Assembly (NCBI RefSeq): GCF_900107795.1
Contig: NZ_FNRL01000016.1
Location: 62,001-126,000, forward strand
Direction of reading: 5' to 3'
Length of the DNA: 64,000 nucleotides
Source: Chitinophaga terrae (ex Kim and Jung 2007)
GTDB lineage: Bacteria; Bacteroidota; Bacteroidia; Chitinophagales; Chitinophagaceae
In this document: one piece after another, positions 9,370 to 17,668 of the stretch
Layout: every line of letters begins with the position of its first letter
Numbering within the stretch: position 1 is the first letter of the stretch
The notes under the pieces: model-generated
The model's input: the letters and a program-made list of their open reading frames with translations, nothing else
Told to the model about the DNA's origin: nothing
The model's database searches: none
Made by a program: the position numbers and the translations under genes

Positions 9370-10130
9370 TCTACGGGCTGCAAAGTTGGATATTCGCGGT
9401 ATTTACGTAATTCGGTGTCCATGATCTCATATACCTTTTGTTTCAGGGTATTGATATCATCTAACGTGAGTCCTGCAACCGGCACTGATGGCAGGAACAC
9501 TACCCGGCATTTGCCAGGGTTGATCTTCATAAAATTATGAGGAAGACGGTCGCCGGCATCCAGGTAAAGTACAGGTTTGATAGGCATCTGCAATTCTATC
9601 GCCATCCTGAACGCGCCGTTGTGAAAAGGCCTTAACGGCTGGGTGCTCTCGTTGGTTGTTCCTTCAGGGAATACAAGTATGGAAATACCGGCTTTAAGGG
9701 CCGACATCATCTCTCTCACACTTCTTGCCCTGGCAGGAGCGCTGGAACGGTCTACCGCCACAACGGAGTTTTTATATATAAAACCGAAAGCCGGGATCTT
9801 CGACATCTCTATTTTCCCAAGCGGCCTGAAAGGCAGGCGCATTACTTTAACAGCGATGGCCGCATCCAGGTAAGAACGATGGTTCACAACATAAATGCAG
9901 GGCTCGTTATCTTTTTCACATTTGTAGATGCGTTTTACCGGCATCCCTACCAGCGGGAACCAGGTATGCGCCCAAAAACGCAAAAAATAGAAAATGATAT
10001 TTCCCCCCCTGTGCTTTCCTAGTAACGACGCCAGGAAAATAGGCGGTAATATCAGAAACATGATACCAAGAAAGATCACAGCGGCGTATATCACATAAAT
10101 AACACGCAACGGTTTCAATAACAAATTCAT
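9366..10130 (-). CDS. 1-acyl-sn-glycerol-3-phosphate acyltransferase (PlsC-like)
   Basis: A 254-residue membrane-bound acyltransferase, probably making phosphatidic acid from lysophosphatidic acid. Two hydrophobic N-terminal segments (about residues 8-35 and 42-60) anchor it. The catalytic box NHRSYLD lies near residue 80 and the acyl-acceptor box FPEGTT near 152, both canonical for the PlsC family. It overlaps priA by 4 bp and is upstream of it, so both are probably on one transcript. The exact acceptor (glycerol-phosphate versus ornithine lipid) cannot be told from sequence; Bacteroidota carry several such paralogues. Confidence 0.88.
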   Translation of the reverse strand: MNLLLKPLRVIYVIYAAVIFLGIMFLILPPIFLASLLGKHRGGNIIFYFLRFWAHTWFPLVGMPVKRIYKCEKDNEPCIYVVNHRSYLDAAIAVKVMRLPFRPLGKIEMSKIPAFGFIYKNSVVAVDRSSAPARARSVREMMSALKAGISILVFPEGTTNESTQPLRPFHNGAFRMAIELQMPIKPVLYLDAGDRLPHNFMKINPGKCRVVFLPSVPVAGLTLDDINTLKQKVYEIMDTELRKYREYPTLQPVE

Positions 10131-10201
10131 AAACGCCTCTGAAAAATAGTTGAATTAAAGGTGAAAACTACGAAGAAAATCATTAATAAATCAAGTAAAT
10201 A

Positions 10202-10645
10202 CTATTCACAGTTGCATGACCAGTCCTTATCCAGGTCGATACAGGTAATGACTTTGGCATGTTCTTCATCGCAGGGCGCTATGATGATCCTTAAATGCTG
10301 GCCTTCGGTAGAGTAACCTTCTAATGCGTAGGTTGGACAGGGATGATCTTTAGGATTAGATTTTTCAGGGTTTATTTTACCGACTGCGAGGATTTCTTCC
10401 ACCTCGCTGGCAGTCACCTGTCGGCAACCCATCCGACATATGGCATGTTTCGTATACTCCAACTGGGCATGCCGGTTAATAACCTCGTTGCCGGTGTTCT
10501 TATCGTCTAATGCTCCGCGGGCGATAACAGGCTTACCCACAGGGCCTGCAGACTTGCCGGAGCTTTTCCACCAGCGTTGTTGCCAGCCGGCAAACAATAA
10601 CAGGCCTAAGAATAATACCGGGATATATTTTTGCATTGATCTCAT
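10202..10645 (-). CDS. Membrane-anchored/secreted DUF4258 protein
   Basis: About 147 residues with an N-terminal hydrophobic segment (YIPVLFLGLLLFAGW) and a C-terminal DUF4258 domain: YTKHAICRM, a conserved glutamate-rich helix (VEEIL) and the closing strands with ITCIDLDKDW. The domain is small and of unknown function; it resembles toxin-like folds, but no antitoxin gene is adjacent. I chose the ATG at 10645 (a second ATG is at 10636) over a longer TTG frame because it directly precedes the hydrophobic segment. The gene is divergent from mtaB. Confidence 0.7.
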   Translation of the reverse strand: MRSMQKYIPVLFLGLLLFAGWQQRWWKSSGKSAGPVGKPVIARGALDDKNTGNEVINRHAQLEYTKHAICRMGCRQVTASEVEEILAVGKINPEKSNPKDHPCPTYALEGYSTEGQHLRIIIAPCDEEHAKVITCIDLDKDWSCNCE

Positions 10646-10708
10646 ATAAAAACAGAACGCGCGCAAATTAGTCAAAATTCCTTACCTAACTATGACATAA
10701 AAAGTTCC

Positions 10709-10716
10709 TACCTTTG
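10709..10716 (+). promoter_or_regulatory. -7 element TACCTTTG of mtaB, near-leaderless
   Basis: A perfect match to the Bacteroidota -7 consensus TAnnTTTG lies only 9 nt before the mtaB ATG at 10726. With initiation about 5-7 nt downstream of the box the mRNA would have a leader of only a few nucleotides. No good TTTG is seen at the -33 position. Confidence 0.5.
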
Positions 10717-10725
10717 CCATCCTTT

Positions 10726-12003
10726 ATGGAACAGGTAAAATCAGTAGCATTTCATACTCTCGGCTGTAAGCTGAATTTTTCAGAAACCTCTACCCTTAGC
10801 AGGTTGCTGGAACAGGATGGTTTTGTAAAAAAAGATTTTGAAGAAACGGCAGATGTATATGTTATCAACACCTGTTCGGTGACCGACAATGCCGACAAAG
10901 AATGCCGCATGCTGGTAAGGCGCATACAGCGCAGGGCTCCCGGCAGCATGGTAGTCATCACCGGCTGTTATGCACAGTTAAAGCCCCAGGAGATCGCCAA
11001 CATTGAAGGAGTAGACCTGGTACTGGGCGCAGCGGAAAAATTCAACATTACCGAGCATCTTAAGAACCTTACCAAAGGCGATTCCGCCAAGATCTGCTCC
11101 TGCGATATAGAAGATGTAAATACTTTCCATGCTTCCTATTCAGTGAACGACCGTACCCGTACCTTCCTGAAGGTACAGGATGGTTGCGACTATACCTGTT
11201 CTTTCTGTACTATACCAATGGCCAGGGGCAAAAGCCGCAGCGACAGTGTTGCCAACGTGGTTACGCAGGTACAGCAGCTCGCTGCCAACGGCGTAAAGGA
11301 GATTGTACTGACGGGCGTAAACCTGGGCGATTTCGGGAAAGGTTTTGAAGGAGGAAAGAAAAGAGAAGAATCATTCTTTGAACTGGCCAAAGCGCTGGAT
11401 GAAGTGGAAGGCATCAGCAGGTATCGCATTTCTTCCATAGAGCCTAACCTGCTTTCTGACGAGATCATTGAATTCGTTGCCCAAAGCAAACGGTTCATGC
11501 CTCATTTCCATATCCCGTTGCAAAGCGGCAGCAATGAGATCCTGGGTCGCATGCGCCGTCGTTACCGCCGGGAACTCTATGCAGAAAAAGTAGCGCTTAT
11601 TAAATCCATCATGCCGCATTGTGCCATAGGCGTAGACGTGATCGTTGGTTTCCCTTCGGAAAGCGACGAGCATTTCAAAGAAACCTATGATTTCCTGCAC
11701 AACCTGGATGTTTCTTACCTGCACGTTTTCACGTATTCTGAAAGGGCCAATACCGCCGCACTGGATATTAAACCGGTAGTTCCGGTTCCTGTTCGCCAGG
11801 AAAGGAATAAACTGCTTCGCAACCTGAGTCACAAGAAACAGCAGTATTTCAACGAGCAGCATCTTAACCAGACACGGAAAGTATTATTCGAATCTTTAGG
11901 AAAAGATGGAATGATGGAAGGGTATACGGATAACTATATCAAGGTAACCACTCCTTTCCGCAAGGAGTGGCATAATCAGCTTATCGACTGGGAACTTCGC
12001 TAA
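10726..12003 (+). CDS. mtaB: tRNA t6A37 methylthiotransferase MtaB
   Basis: A 425-residue radical-SAM methylthiotransferase that converts t6A to ms2t6A at position 37 of tRNAs reading ANN codons. The N-terminal UPF0004 domain holds the first cluster cysteines (TLGCKLNFSE, NTCSVT, GCYAQ). The radical-SAM triad CDYTCSFC has Cys154, Cys158 and Cys161. A TRAM-like domain closes the protein. The TLGCKLN signature separates MtaB from MiaB and RimO. I prefer the ATG at 10726 to an in-frame TTG at 10714, because the TTG lies inside a perfect -7 promoter box. The gene is convergent with the DinB gene. Confidence 0.95.
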   Translation: MEQVKSVAFHTLGCKLNFSETSTLSRLLEQDGFVKKDFEETADVYVINTCSVTDNADKECRMLVRRIQRRAPGSMVVITGCYAQLKPQEIANIEGVDLVLGAAEKFNITEHLKNLTKGDSAKICSCDIEDVNTFHASYSVNDRTRTFLKVQDGCDYTCSFCTIPMARGKSRSDSVANVVTQVQQLAANGVKEIVLTGVNLGDFGKGFEGGKKREESFFELAKALDEVEGISRYRISSIEPNLLSDEIIEFVAQSKRFMPHFHIPLQSGSNEILGRMRRRYRRELYAEKVALIKSIMPHCAIGVDVIVGFPSESDEHFKETYDFLHNLDVSYLHVFTYSERANTAALDIKPVVPVPVRQERNKLLRNLSHKKQQYFNEQHLNQTRKVLFESLGKDGMMEGYTDNYIKVTTPFRKEWHNQLIDWELR

Positions 12004-12006
12004 TCC

Positions 12007-12630
12007 TTATTGTTTAGGAAATTCAGCACTTGCCATTACTTCTCTCATTTGCTTGGTATGGCGGGCGCTATGTGCGCCGTCGAGCAAGAGCACCTGGAAT
12101 GCGGATACCGGACCGAACGGCGGCATGTCTCTGATATGATCACGCAGGTTGTCGTTGGTACTTTCTACATAGGAGATCAACTCATTTCTCTGGTCTGTAA
12201 ATGCTTTGATCAATTCTTCCTTTGATGCGAAAGCATGCCTGGGAATAAATGGCTCGGGCGCTTTCACTTTATGACTTCTGTCAGATACGCCTTGTACGAT
12301 GGCTTCATCGGTTATTTTGATCTCATGACTTCTTTCAGGATTTGGTTTTTCATCTGCCATGCTTTTTGCCATCGTGATGAAATTCTTTTCCACCAGGGTG
12401 ATATGTTCCAGGCATTCGGCTACCGACCAGCGATCGGGCGCTTCTTTATACGACATCTGCGTATCTGATAATCCCTGTACTGCATTGAGCGCGCTGTCTC
12501 TTGTTGCTTTCAGGTAGTTGATGAGATCACTTTTGTCGTAAGTTCTTTTGTCAACAGTGGAAGATAACGTGAACGAGAAACTGCCTGCTATCAGTGCCAT
12601 CAATAGCAGCAGTAAAAAAGGCTTTTTCAT
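12007..12630 (-). CDS. Secreted DinB_2-fold protein
   Basis: A 207-residue protein with a signal peptide (MKKPFLLLLLMALIAGSFSF) followed by a four-helix DinB_2 domain. The metal-binding histidines expected of the fold are present in ECLEHI, near the middle, and in DGAHSARH near the C-terminus. DinB-like proteins are often metal-dependent thiol transferases or hydrolases, but an exported version has no known substrate. It is convergent with mtaB (3 bp apart) and stands alone on its strand. Confidence 0.82.
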   Translation of the reverse strand: MKKPFLLLLLMALIAGSFSFTLSSTVDKRTYDKSDLINYLKATRDSALNAVQGLSDTQMSYKEAPDRWSVAECLEHITLVEKNFITMAKSMADEKPNPERSHEIKITDEAIVQGVSDRSHKVKAPEPFIPRHAFASKEELIKAFTDQRNELISYVESTNDNLRDHIRDMPPFGPVSAFQVLLLDGAHSARHTKQMREVMASAEFPKQ

Positions 12631-12679
12631 AAAAATTAATTTTGAAAAGAGGGGTAAATGAAATTACAGTGATGGAAAG

Positions 12680-13318
12680 TTACGAAAAGCCTATGATCTC
12701 CAGAAATTCTTCCCGTGAAATGAATACGGCGCCTAAAGAAGCCAGGTGTTCTGTATGTACCTGGCAGTCGATCATTTGTATTTCGTTCGCATGTTGCTGA
12801 ACAAAAGTGATAAACGCTGTTTTTGAAGCATTGCTTACATCAGCGAACATAGATTCTCCGAAAAAGAAGGAGCCGATCCTGACGCCATACAGGCCGCCTA
12901 CCAACACGCCGTCTTTCCAGCATTCCACAGAGGTAGCATAGCCTGCTTCGTGCAAACGGATATACGCGTTCTTCATTTCTTTCGTGATCCAGGTACCATC
13001 CTGCCCGGCTCTCGGGATAGCGCTGCAACGTTCTATTACGGATGCGAATGCCTGGTTATAAGTGATCCGGAATACCTGGCGGCGCAATACCTGCCGCATG
13101 CTGGCTGAAACTTTCAATTGATCGGGGAAGAGAACAAACCTGGGGTCGGGGCTCCACCACAGGATAGGGGGTTCGCTATACCAGGGGAATATACCTGAGC
13201 GGTATGCCAATAATAATCTTTCTACTTTCAAATTCCCTCCTACTGCCAGCAACCCGTCTTCATCGGCCAGTTGAGGAGGAGGAAATACCAGGCTTTTATC
13301 TAGTCTGAAAACTGCCAT
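12680..13318 (-). CDS. aat: Leucyl/phenylalanyl-tRNA-protein transferase
   Basis: A 212-residue aminoacyl transferase that adds Leu or Phe to proteins with N-terminal Lys or Arg, creating N-degrons. The signature GIFPWYSE and WWSPDPRFVLFP near residues 37-63 and the C-terminal IDCQVHTEHLASLGA are diagnostic. Its ATG shares one base with the clpS stop (TGATG at 13320-13316 on the minus strand), so translation of the two is coupled. The product and the ClpS adaptor act in the same degradation pathway. Confidence 0.96.
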   Translation of the reverse strand: MAVFRLDKSLVFPPPQLADEDGLLAVGGNLKVERLLLAYRSGIFPWYSEPPILWWSPDPRFVLFPDQLKVSASMRQVLRRQVFRITYNQAFASVIERCSAIPRAGQDGTWITKEMKNAYIRLHEAGYATSVECWKDGVLVGGLYGVRIGSFFFGESMFADVSNASKTAFITFVQQHANEIQMIDCQVHTEHLASLGAVFISREEFLEIIGFS

Positions 13319-13626
13319 CAGCTTCCGGCCATTTCTTCAATTGTTGCACTCAATCCACGTTCCTGCAAGGCTTCACACTGCGGTTTCAATTTATAGTATT
13401 CTCCTTCTTTAACAGCATATTTGCCATTAAAGTGAATAATTAATGCACATTGTTCCGCCTGCTCATGGGTATGGCCACACACCTCCATGAGGGATGTGAT
13501 AACCCAATCGAAAGTATTCACCTCGTCATTCCACACTACCAGGCTGAATGGGAACTGCTCATCTTCCGCCACCAGTACGTCTTCTTCCTGCTCCGGTAAT
13601 CCTTTTGTACTAGTATGATCATTCAT
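13318..13626 (-). CDS. clpS: ATP-dependent Clp protease adaptor ClpS
   Basis: A 102-residue N-recognin that delivers substrates with bulky N-terminal residues to ClpAP/ClpCP. The core LVVWNDEVNTFDWVI and the EQAEQCALIIHFNGK helix match ClpS, including the NDE/NDD residues that bind the substrate amino group. An acidic N-terminal tail (about 25 residues) precedes the core, as usual. It is the first gene of the clpS-aat pair. On the minus strand TAATTTTG (13652-13645) fits the -7 consensus 18 nt before the ATG. Confidence 0.93.
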   Translation of the reverse strand: MNDHTSTKGLPEQEEDVLVAEDEQFPFSLVVWNDEVNTFDWVITSLMEVCGHTHEQAEQCALIIHFNGKYAVKEGEYYKLKPQCEALQERGLSATIEEMAGS

Positions 13627-13756
13627 CTTTTAAAAAGCTTTCTGCAAAATTACATGGAATATTCGTTAATTTATCCATATTTGACAGGGTTTATGTTTTA
13701 AAAATTGCGGTAAATTGACCTTGACAGGTCGGTATACTGACAAAAACCGGATATAT

Positions 13757-15898
13757 ATGAAAGGATTGGTTTTATTGATGAACATTACTTTACCGCTAAA
13801 AGATCCTATCCCGATCTTTTCGCTGGTATTGTTTATCATTTTGCTGGCCCCTATTATTCTTCGCAAGTTCAGGATACCCAGTATCATTGGGCTGATCATC
13901 GCGGGAATGCTGATAGGGGACAATGGATTTAAAATAATCGAAAAAGGAAGTATAGACCTGTTTTCGAAAGCAGGGTTGTTATACATTATGTTCCTGGCGG
14001 GTTTGGAGCTTGACATGACAGAATTCAGGAAGAACCGGTACCGGAGCATGGTATTCGGCGGTTTTACCTTCCTGATCCCGCTGCTGATGGGATTCGTGGT
14101 ATGCCGTTATGTGCTGCAGTTCAACTTTATGGCCACCCTGCTGGTTTCCAGCATGTTTGCCACCCATACCCTGGTTGCGTACCCGCTGGCCAGCCGTTTG
14201 GGAATCACCAAGAACGAGGCGGTGACAGTAGCTGTTGGCGGCACCATCATTACAGACACGCTGGTACTGTTAATACTGGCCATCATCACAGGAGCCCAGG
14301 CAGGTAACCTGAACACCTATTTTTGGGTAAAACTGGGCATTTCGCTTACCATTTTTGCGCTTATCATCCTCTGGCTGATGCCTATGTTGGGCAGATGGTT
14401 TTTCAAGAAGATAAAGGACGATAAAACCTCTCACTTCATCTTTGTACTGGCGCTGGTATTTGCATCAGCATTCCTTGCAGAGTTGGCCGGCGTAGAGGGT
14501 ATTATCGGGGCCTTCCTGGCCGGGCTGGCCCTGAACCAGCTTATCCCCCATACTTCGCCATTGATGAACCGTATCGAGTTTGTAGGCAATGCCTTGTTCA
14601 TTCCCTTCTTCCTCATCAGTGTAGGTATGCTGGTAGATCTGCGGGTATTGCTGAAAGGGCCGGAAGCCCTGATGATAGCAGGTACTTTAACCGTTATGGC
14701 CCTTAGCAGCAAATGGCTGGCGGCATTCTTTACACAACTTTCTTTCAAATACACGCCCACCCAGCGCAATGTGATCTTCGGTCTGAGCAGCGCCCATGCC
14801 GCAGCCACCATCGCGGTGATCCTTATCGGGTACAATATGGGAATAGTGGACGAAAATGTATTGAACGGCACCGTGGTACTGATCCTCATCACCTGCCTGA
14901 CAGGTTCGTTTGTAACAGAAAACGCTGGACGCCGGCTGGCAATCCAGGAAATTGAAAACAAACCGGCCCCCCAGGAGCAGCCGGAGCGTATACTGGTGCC
15001 CGTTTCCAACCCCGACAAGCTGGAAGCCCTGCTTGATTTTGCAGTGATGATCAAAGACAGCAACGCCCCCACCCCCATTTACCCGTTAGCCGTAGTGCAG
15101 GACGATGCAGAAGCGAAAGAGAAGATCCATCTTACCAACAAGATGATGGAAAAAGCGGTGATACATGCCGCTGCAACAGAAAGCGAAGTACAGGTTGTTA
15201 CACGCATCGATCTGAACGTTTCCGACGGTATTACAAGGGCCACCAAAGAATTGCTGATCACCGATCTTATTCTCGGCTGGACAGATAAAACCAGCACCAC
15301 CGACCGTTGGTTAGGCAACATCTTCGGTACAACGCTCGACAACGTTTTGCAACGCGTATGGGAAACTGTTTACGTTTGCAACTTCCATACGCCGCTCAAT
15401 ACCACCAAGAAAATGGTGTTGGTACTTCCTCCCAATACCGCGTATGAACTGGGTTTCATGCATTATTTGCAGAAACTGTTCATGCTTTCCAAACAAGCGG
15501 GAGCCAGGCTGGTTATTTACTGCGACGCCAAAACACAGAGCATTGTACAGGCTTATGCAGAACAGACTAAAAACAACGCAGATTTCAGTTTCAGGCAACT
15601 CGACGGGCTAGACGATTTCCTTATCCTTTCCAAGGAAGTAAGCGCCGACGACCTGATAGTAGTGGTAACAGCACGTAAGAGCACCCTCTCCTACAACGCC
15701 TATATGGATAGCATCCCGGCCAAATTGGAACGGCATTTTAAAGACAACAACGTCATCCTGCTCTACCCCGAACAACGGGAATTCGATGCACTGGAAGCCG
15801 GCCTCCAACCCGAGGACCTCACCTTGGCGCCAATCCAGGAACAAATAGCCAACCTCAACAAGCTGGGCAAGGCGGTTAAGCGCATCTTCAAAAAGTAG
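13757..15898 (+). CDS. Kef/CPA2-type cation:proton antiporter with Usp-like C-terminal domains
   Basis: About 713 residues. The first ~390 form a 12-13-helix monovalent cation/proton antiporter domain; GLLYIMFLAGLELD and GIIGAFLAGLALNQL are typical of the CPA2 family. The remaining ~320 residues are soluble and read as two universal-stress-protein-like alpha/beta units, with no TrkA/RCK domain. It probably exchanges Na+ or K+ for H+ across the inner membrane, with the tail as a possible nucleotide sensor. An in-frame TTG at 13715 is less likely than the ATG at 13757 (a further ATG is at 13778). A long hairpin repeat begins 4 bp after the stop codon. Confidence 0.85.
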   Translation: MKGLVLLMNITLPLKDPIPIFSLVLFIILLAPIILRKFRIPSIIGLIIAGMLIGDNGFKIIEKGSIDLFSKAGLLYIMFLAGLELDMTEFRKNRYRSMVFGGFTFLIPLLMGFVVCRYVLQFNFMATLLVSSMFATHTLVAYPLASRLGITKNEAVTVAVGGTIITDTLVLLILAIITGAQAGNLNTYFWVKLGISLTIFALIILWLMPMLGRWFFKKIKDDKTSHFIFVLALVFASAFLAELAGVEGIIGAFLAGLALNQLIPHTSPLMNRIEFVGNALFIPFFLISVGMLVDLRVLLKGPEALMIAGTLTVMALSSKWLAAFFTQLSFKYTPTQRNVIFGLSSAHAAATIAVILIGYNMGIVDENVLNGTVVLILITCLTGSFVTENAGRRLAIQEIENKPAPQEQPERILVPVSNPDKLEALLDFAVMIKDSNAPTPIYPLAVVQDDAEAKEKIHLTNKMMEKAVIHAAATESEVQVVTRIDLNVSDGITRATKELLITDLILGWTDKTSTTDRWLGNIFGTTLDNVLQRVWETVYVCNFHTPLNTTKKMVLVLPPNTAYELGFMHYLQKLFMLSKQAGARLVIYCDAKTQSIVQAYAEQTKNNADFSFRQLDGLDDFLILSKEVSADDLIVVVTARKSTLSYNAYMDSIPAKLERHFKDNNVILLYPEQREFDALEAGLQPEDLTLAPIQEQIANLNKLGKAVKRIFKK

Positions 15899-15902
15899 CT
15901 GG

Positions 15903-16136
15903 TTTCACGCAGAGTGTTTCACGCAGAATGTTTCACGCAAAGAAGCTAAGGAGCAAAGAAGCATAAGAAGTTTTTTTAAGGGAAATAAGAAAGCAAAGGA
16001 GTTGAAGATTGTGTTATATAACATAATTTTCAACTCCTTTGCTTTCTTAAAATTTGCTTTGGTCAAAACTTCTTATGCTTCTTTGCTCTTTAGCTTCTTT
16101 GCGTGAAACATTCTGCGTGAAACACTCTGCGTGAAA
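15903..16136 (+). repeat. Long hairpin repeat, copy A (234 bp)
   Basis: A near-perfect inverted repeat. The outer arms (about 70 bp each) begin with three tandem units of TTTCACGCAGAGTG type and run to GCATAAGAAGTTTT. After an asymmetric internal region there is an inner stem of about 31 bp (AAGAAAGCAAAGGAGTTG) with almost no loop. The variable bases of the tandem units (GAGT, GAAT) are mirrored on the right arm (ACTC, ATTC), so pairing is preserved. Related copies are at 26157-26362 and, inverted, at 59177-59368. It starts 4 bp after the antiporter stop codon and could end that transcript. Confidence 0.92.
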
Positions 16137-16172
16137 AAAAAGGGCTGACCAAATATGAATTTGATCAGCCCT
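16134..16172 (-). terminator. Intrinsic terminator of the tRNA-Val operon
   Basis: The hairpin AGGGCTGA(C)CAAA / TTTG(A)TCAGCCCT (16141-16172) is followed on the minus strand by an eight-base T-run (16141-16134). It lies 9 bp beyond the second tRNA-Val gene in the direction of transcription. Confidence 0.9.
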
Positions 16173-16181
16173 TTGAAGATG

Positions 16182-16256
16182 TGGGAGCTACTGGATTCGA
16201 ACCAGTGACCCTCTGCTTGTAAGGCAGATGCTCTGAACCAGCTGAGCTAAGCTCCC
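16182..16256 (-). tRNA. tRNA-Val (anticodon TAC)
   Basis: A 75-nt cloverleaf: acceptor stem GGGAGCT/AGCTCCC with discriminator A, D-stem GCTC/GAGC, anticodon stem TCTGC/GCAGA with loop CTTACAA (anticodon TAC, reading GUA and GUG), and T-arm ACTGG-TTCGAAT-CCAGT. CCA is not encoded. It is identical in sequence to the neighbouring copy and is the distal gene of the pair. Confidence 0.97.
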
Positions 16257-16295
16257 ATTTCTGATAAAACCTGTAAAATATAAGAACTTTTTGTG

Positions 16296-16370
16296 TGGGA
16301 GCTACTGGATTCGAACCAGTGACCCTCTGCTTGTAAGGCAGATGCTCTGAACCAGCTGAGCTAAGCTCCC
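16296..16370 (-). tRNA. tRNA-Val (anticodon TAC), second copy
   Basis: Same 75-nt sequence as the copy at 16182-16256, separated by a 39-bp AT-rich spacer. It is the promoter-proximal gene of the two-gene tRNA operon. Loop CTTACAA carries anticodon TAC; CCA is not encoded. Confidence 0.97.
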
Positions 16371-16417
16371 TTCTTCTTTTCGTTATTCCCTATCGTCCCT
16401 TTCGTCCGATTGGATCG

Positions 16418-16448
16418 CAAAGGTATAAACTATTTTTATTCTACCAAA
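16418..16448 (-). promoter_or_regulatory. Promoter of the tRNA-Val operon
   Basis: On the minus strand TTTG (16448-16445) is separated by 19 bp from TACCTTTG (16425-16418). This matches the Bacteroidota housekeeping promoter at both boxes and in spacing. Initiation would fall near 16412, about 40 nt before the first tRNA. Confidence 0.8.
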
Positions 16449-16490
16449 TATTTTTTGAAAAAAGTAAATTTTACATTCGTCTCCCAAAAA

Positions 16491-16533
16491 TAAAAACCTT
16501 CTAAAACACAATACTGTAAAAGGTTTTAGAAGG
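16491..16533 (-). terminator. Intrinsic terminator after the lipoprotein gene
   Basis: Perfect 11-bp arms CCTTCTAAAAC (16497-16507) and GTTTTAGAAGG (16523-16533), followed on the minus strand by a T-rich tract (TTTTTATTTTT). It lies about 55 bp past the stop of the lipoprotein gene at 16589-17536. Confidence 0.85.
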
Positions 16534-16588
16534 TCCGTCATTTTTTATCAAAGAAAAACAGGACAATAAATACGCCTGCTTTTTATGC

Positions 16589-17536
16589 CTATGCTTTCTT
16601 CTTTTTCTTCTCTGCTTTCTTTACATAACTGCCCTCAAAGAAACACTTGATACCCCTGTAAGCCCCGCAGCCGCCGATCTCTTTCATGGTAACCCTGCCG
16701 GATGAAAACTGGAACATCAGGCCGCAGGATGATTCTTTGTCTTTAAACTCTCCCCTGTTCCCTGCAATATAAGTTCCTTTTCCGCTAAGCTCTCCTTTAC
16801 AGTTTCCGTTGTCTTTTGAAAAGCTGATAAAGAACAGGAAGGTCTTAGGATCGCTGCCATCGCGGATAGAGATAATACTCAGGTCGCCCGACATATAATC
16901 GCCTGAGAACTTGTGTTTACGGGGTAGCGTATCTATCGGGTTGAATATCTGTCCGGCGTTCGTAGGCCCGTTGGAGTTAGTCATGATAAGCGTGGTAGTA
17001 CCATCGGGATTTACCATGTAGAAATCTTCCTTCAATGCAGTTTTACCTCCGGAAAGTTTCGTTTCATTCGTGATCTTTACCACGTTCTTCGTATCAATAT
17101 TCACGGAAGTTACAGAGCCGTCGCTGTTTCCCGTAGTGGCAGCGCTGATACGGTTCAGGTATTTTCCTTTTTTGTCGAGGAAGCATAAATAACCCACAGA
17201 TTTATTCCTGGAACTTGCCTTCACAGTGAAATAGTCGACCTGGCTGCCCTTTACCTTATGCAAAGGATAATATTTCACCCGTTCTCCTTTTGCGAAGTCC
17301 CCTTTCGATAAAGTATCTGTCAGGAATTTAAGCCCGGAAGTATCCAGGGCCAGGGAATCAGGCACTTTCAACATCAGGGAATCGGAGTTCAGTTTGTAAG
17401 GCAAGGCGCCCGGTGTGAACAGGGCCTGGAAATCTTCAAATGTCAGTGGCTCACCGCTGCCCCTGCCTGCAGGTTTTTTCGACTTACAGGCTGCAAACAA
17501 CCCAATAGTCAACAATACTAAAAAGATACGCTTCAT
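16589..17536 (-). CDS. Lipoprotein of unknown function
   Basis: A 315-residue protein with a lipoprotein signal (LLTIGLFAAC, lipidated Cys17) and a lysine-rich C-terminal tail (KKAEKKKKKA). The mature part is beta-rich and reads like a secreted domain that stores or binds something; several aromatic-glycine turns and cysteine pairs (NGNCKGE, SSCGLMF, GGCGAYRGIKCFFEG) suggest disulfides. I do not recognise a named family. It stands alone between the tRNA operon and mntR and has its own terminator. Confidence 0.75.
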   Translation of the reverse strand: MKRIFLVLLTIGLFAACKSKKPAGRGSGEPLTFEDFQALFTPGALPYKLNSDSLMLKVPDSLALDTSGLKFLTDTLSKGDFAKGERVKYYPLHKVKGSQVDYFTVKASSRNKSVGYLCFLDKKGKYLNRISAATTGNSDGSVTSVNIDTKNVVKITNETKLSGGKTALKEDFYMVNPDGTTTLIMTNSNGPTNAGQIFNPIDTLPRKHKFSGDYMSGDLSIISIRDGSDPKTFLFFISFSKDNGNCKGELSGKGTYIAGNRGEFKDKESSCGLMFQFSSGRVTMKEIGGCGAYRGIKCFFEGSYVKKAEKKKKKA

Positions 17537-17632
17537 TAGAAAAATAAATTCTTGGGCGAAAAGTTAGATATAATTTTTATATGTGAGCGCTAAAAAACAA
17601 AAAACATACCGGATAACGAAAAGTTCATTTTA

Positions 17633-17656
17633 ATTATTTAGATTTGTCTAAATAAT
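17633..17656. promoter_or_regulatory. Palindromic operator upstream of mntR-mntH
   Basis: Perfect 10-bp arms ATTATTTAGA and TCTAAATAAT flank TTTG, ending 12 bp before the mntR ATG. The core TTTAGA-N4-TCTAAA resembles the inverted-repeat boxes of DtxR/MntR regulators. A further half-site TTTTAGATAG follows at 17658-17667. It is a likely self-regulatory site of the repressor encoded next to it. Confidence 0.7.
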
Positions 17657-17668
17657 ATTTTAGATAGA

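Noticed and set aside
10202..10645. DUF4258 gene as the toxin of a toxin-antitoxin pair
   Set aside because: There is no small antitoxin-like gene next to it, and the protein has a membrane or signal segment, unlike cytoplasmic toxins.
15903..15945. Three direct units of TTTCACGCAGAGTG type, possible CRISPR
   Set aside because: The units are about 14 bp and abut with no spacers, and they are mirrored on the other arm of a hairpin. This is not a CRISPR array.
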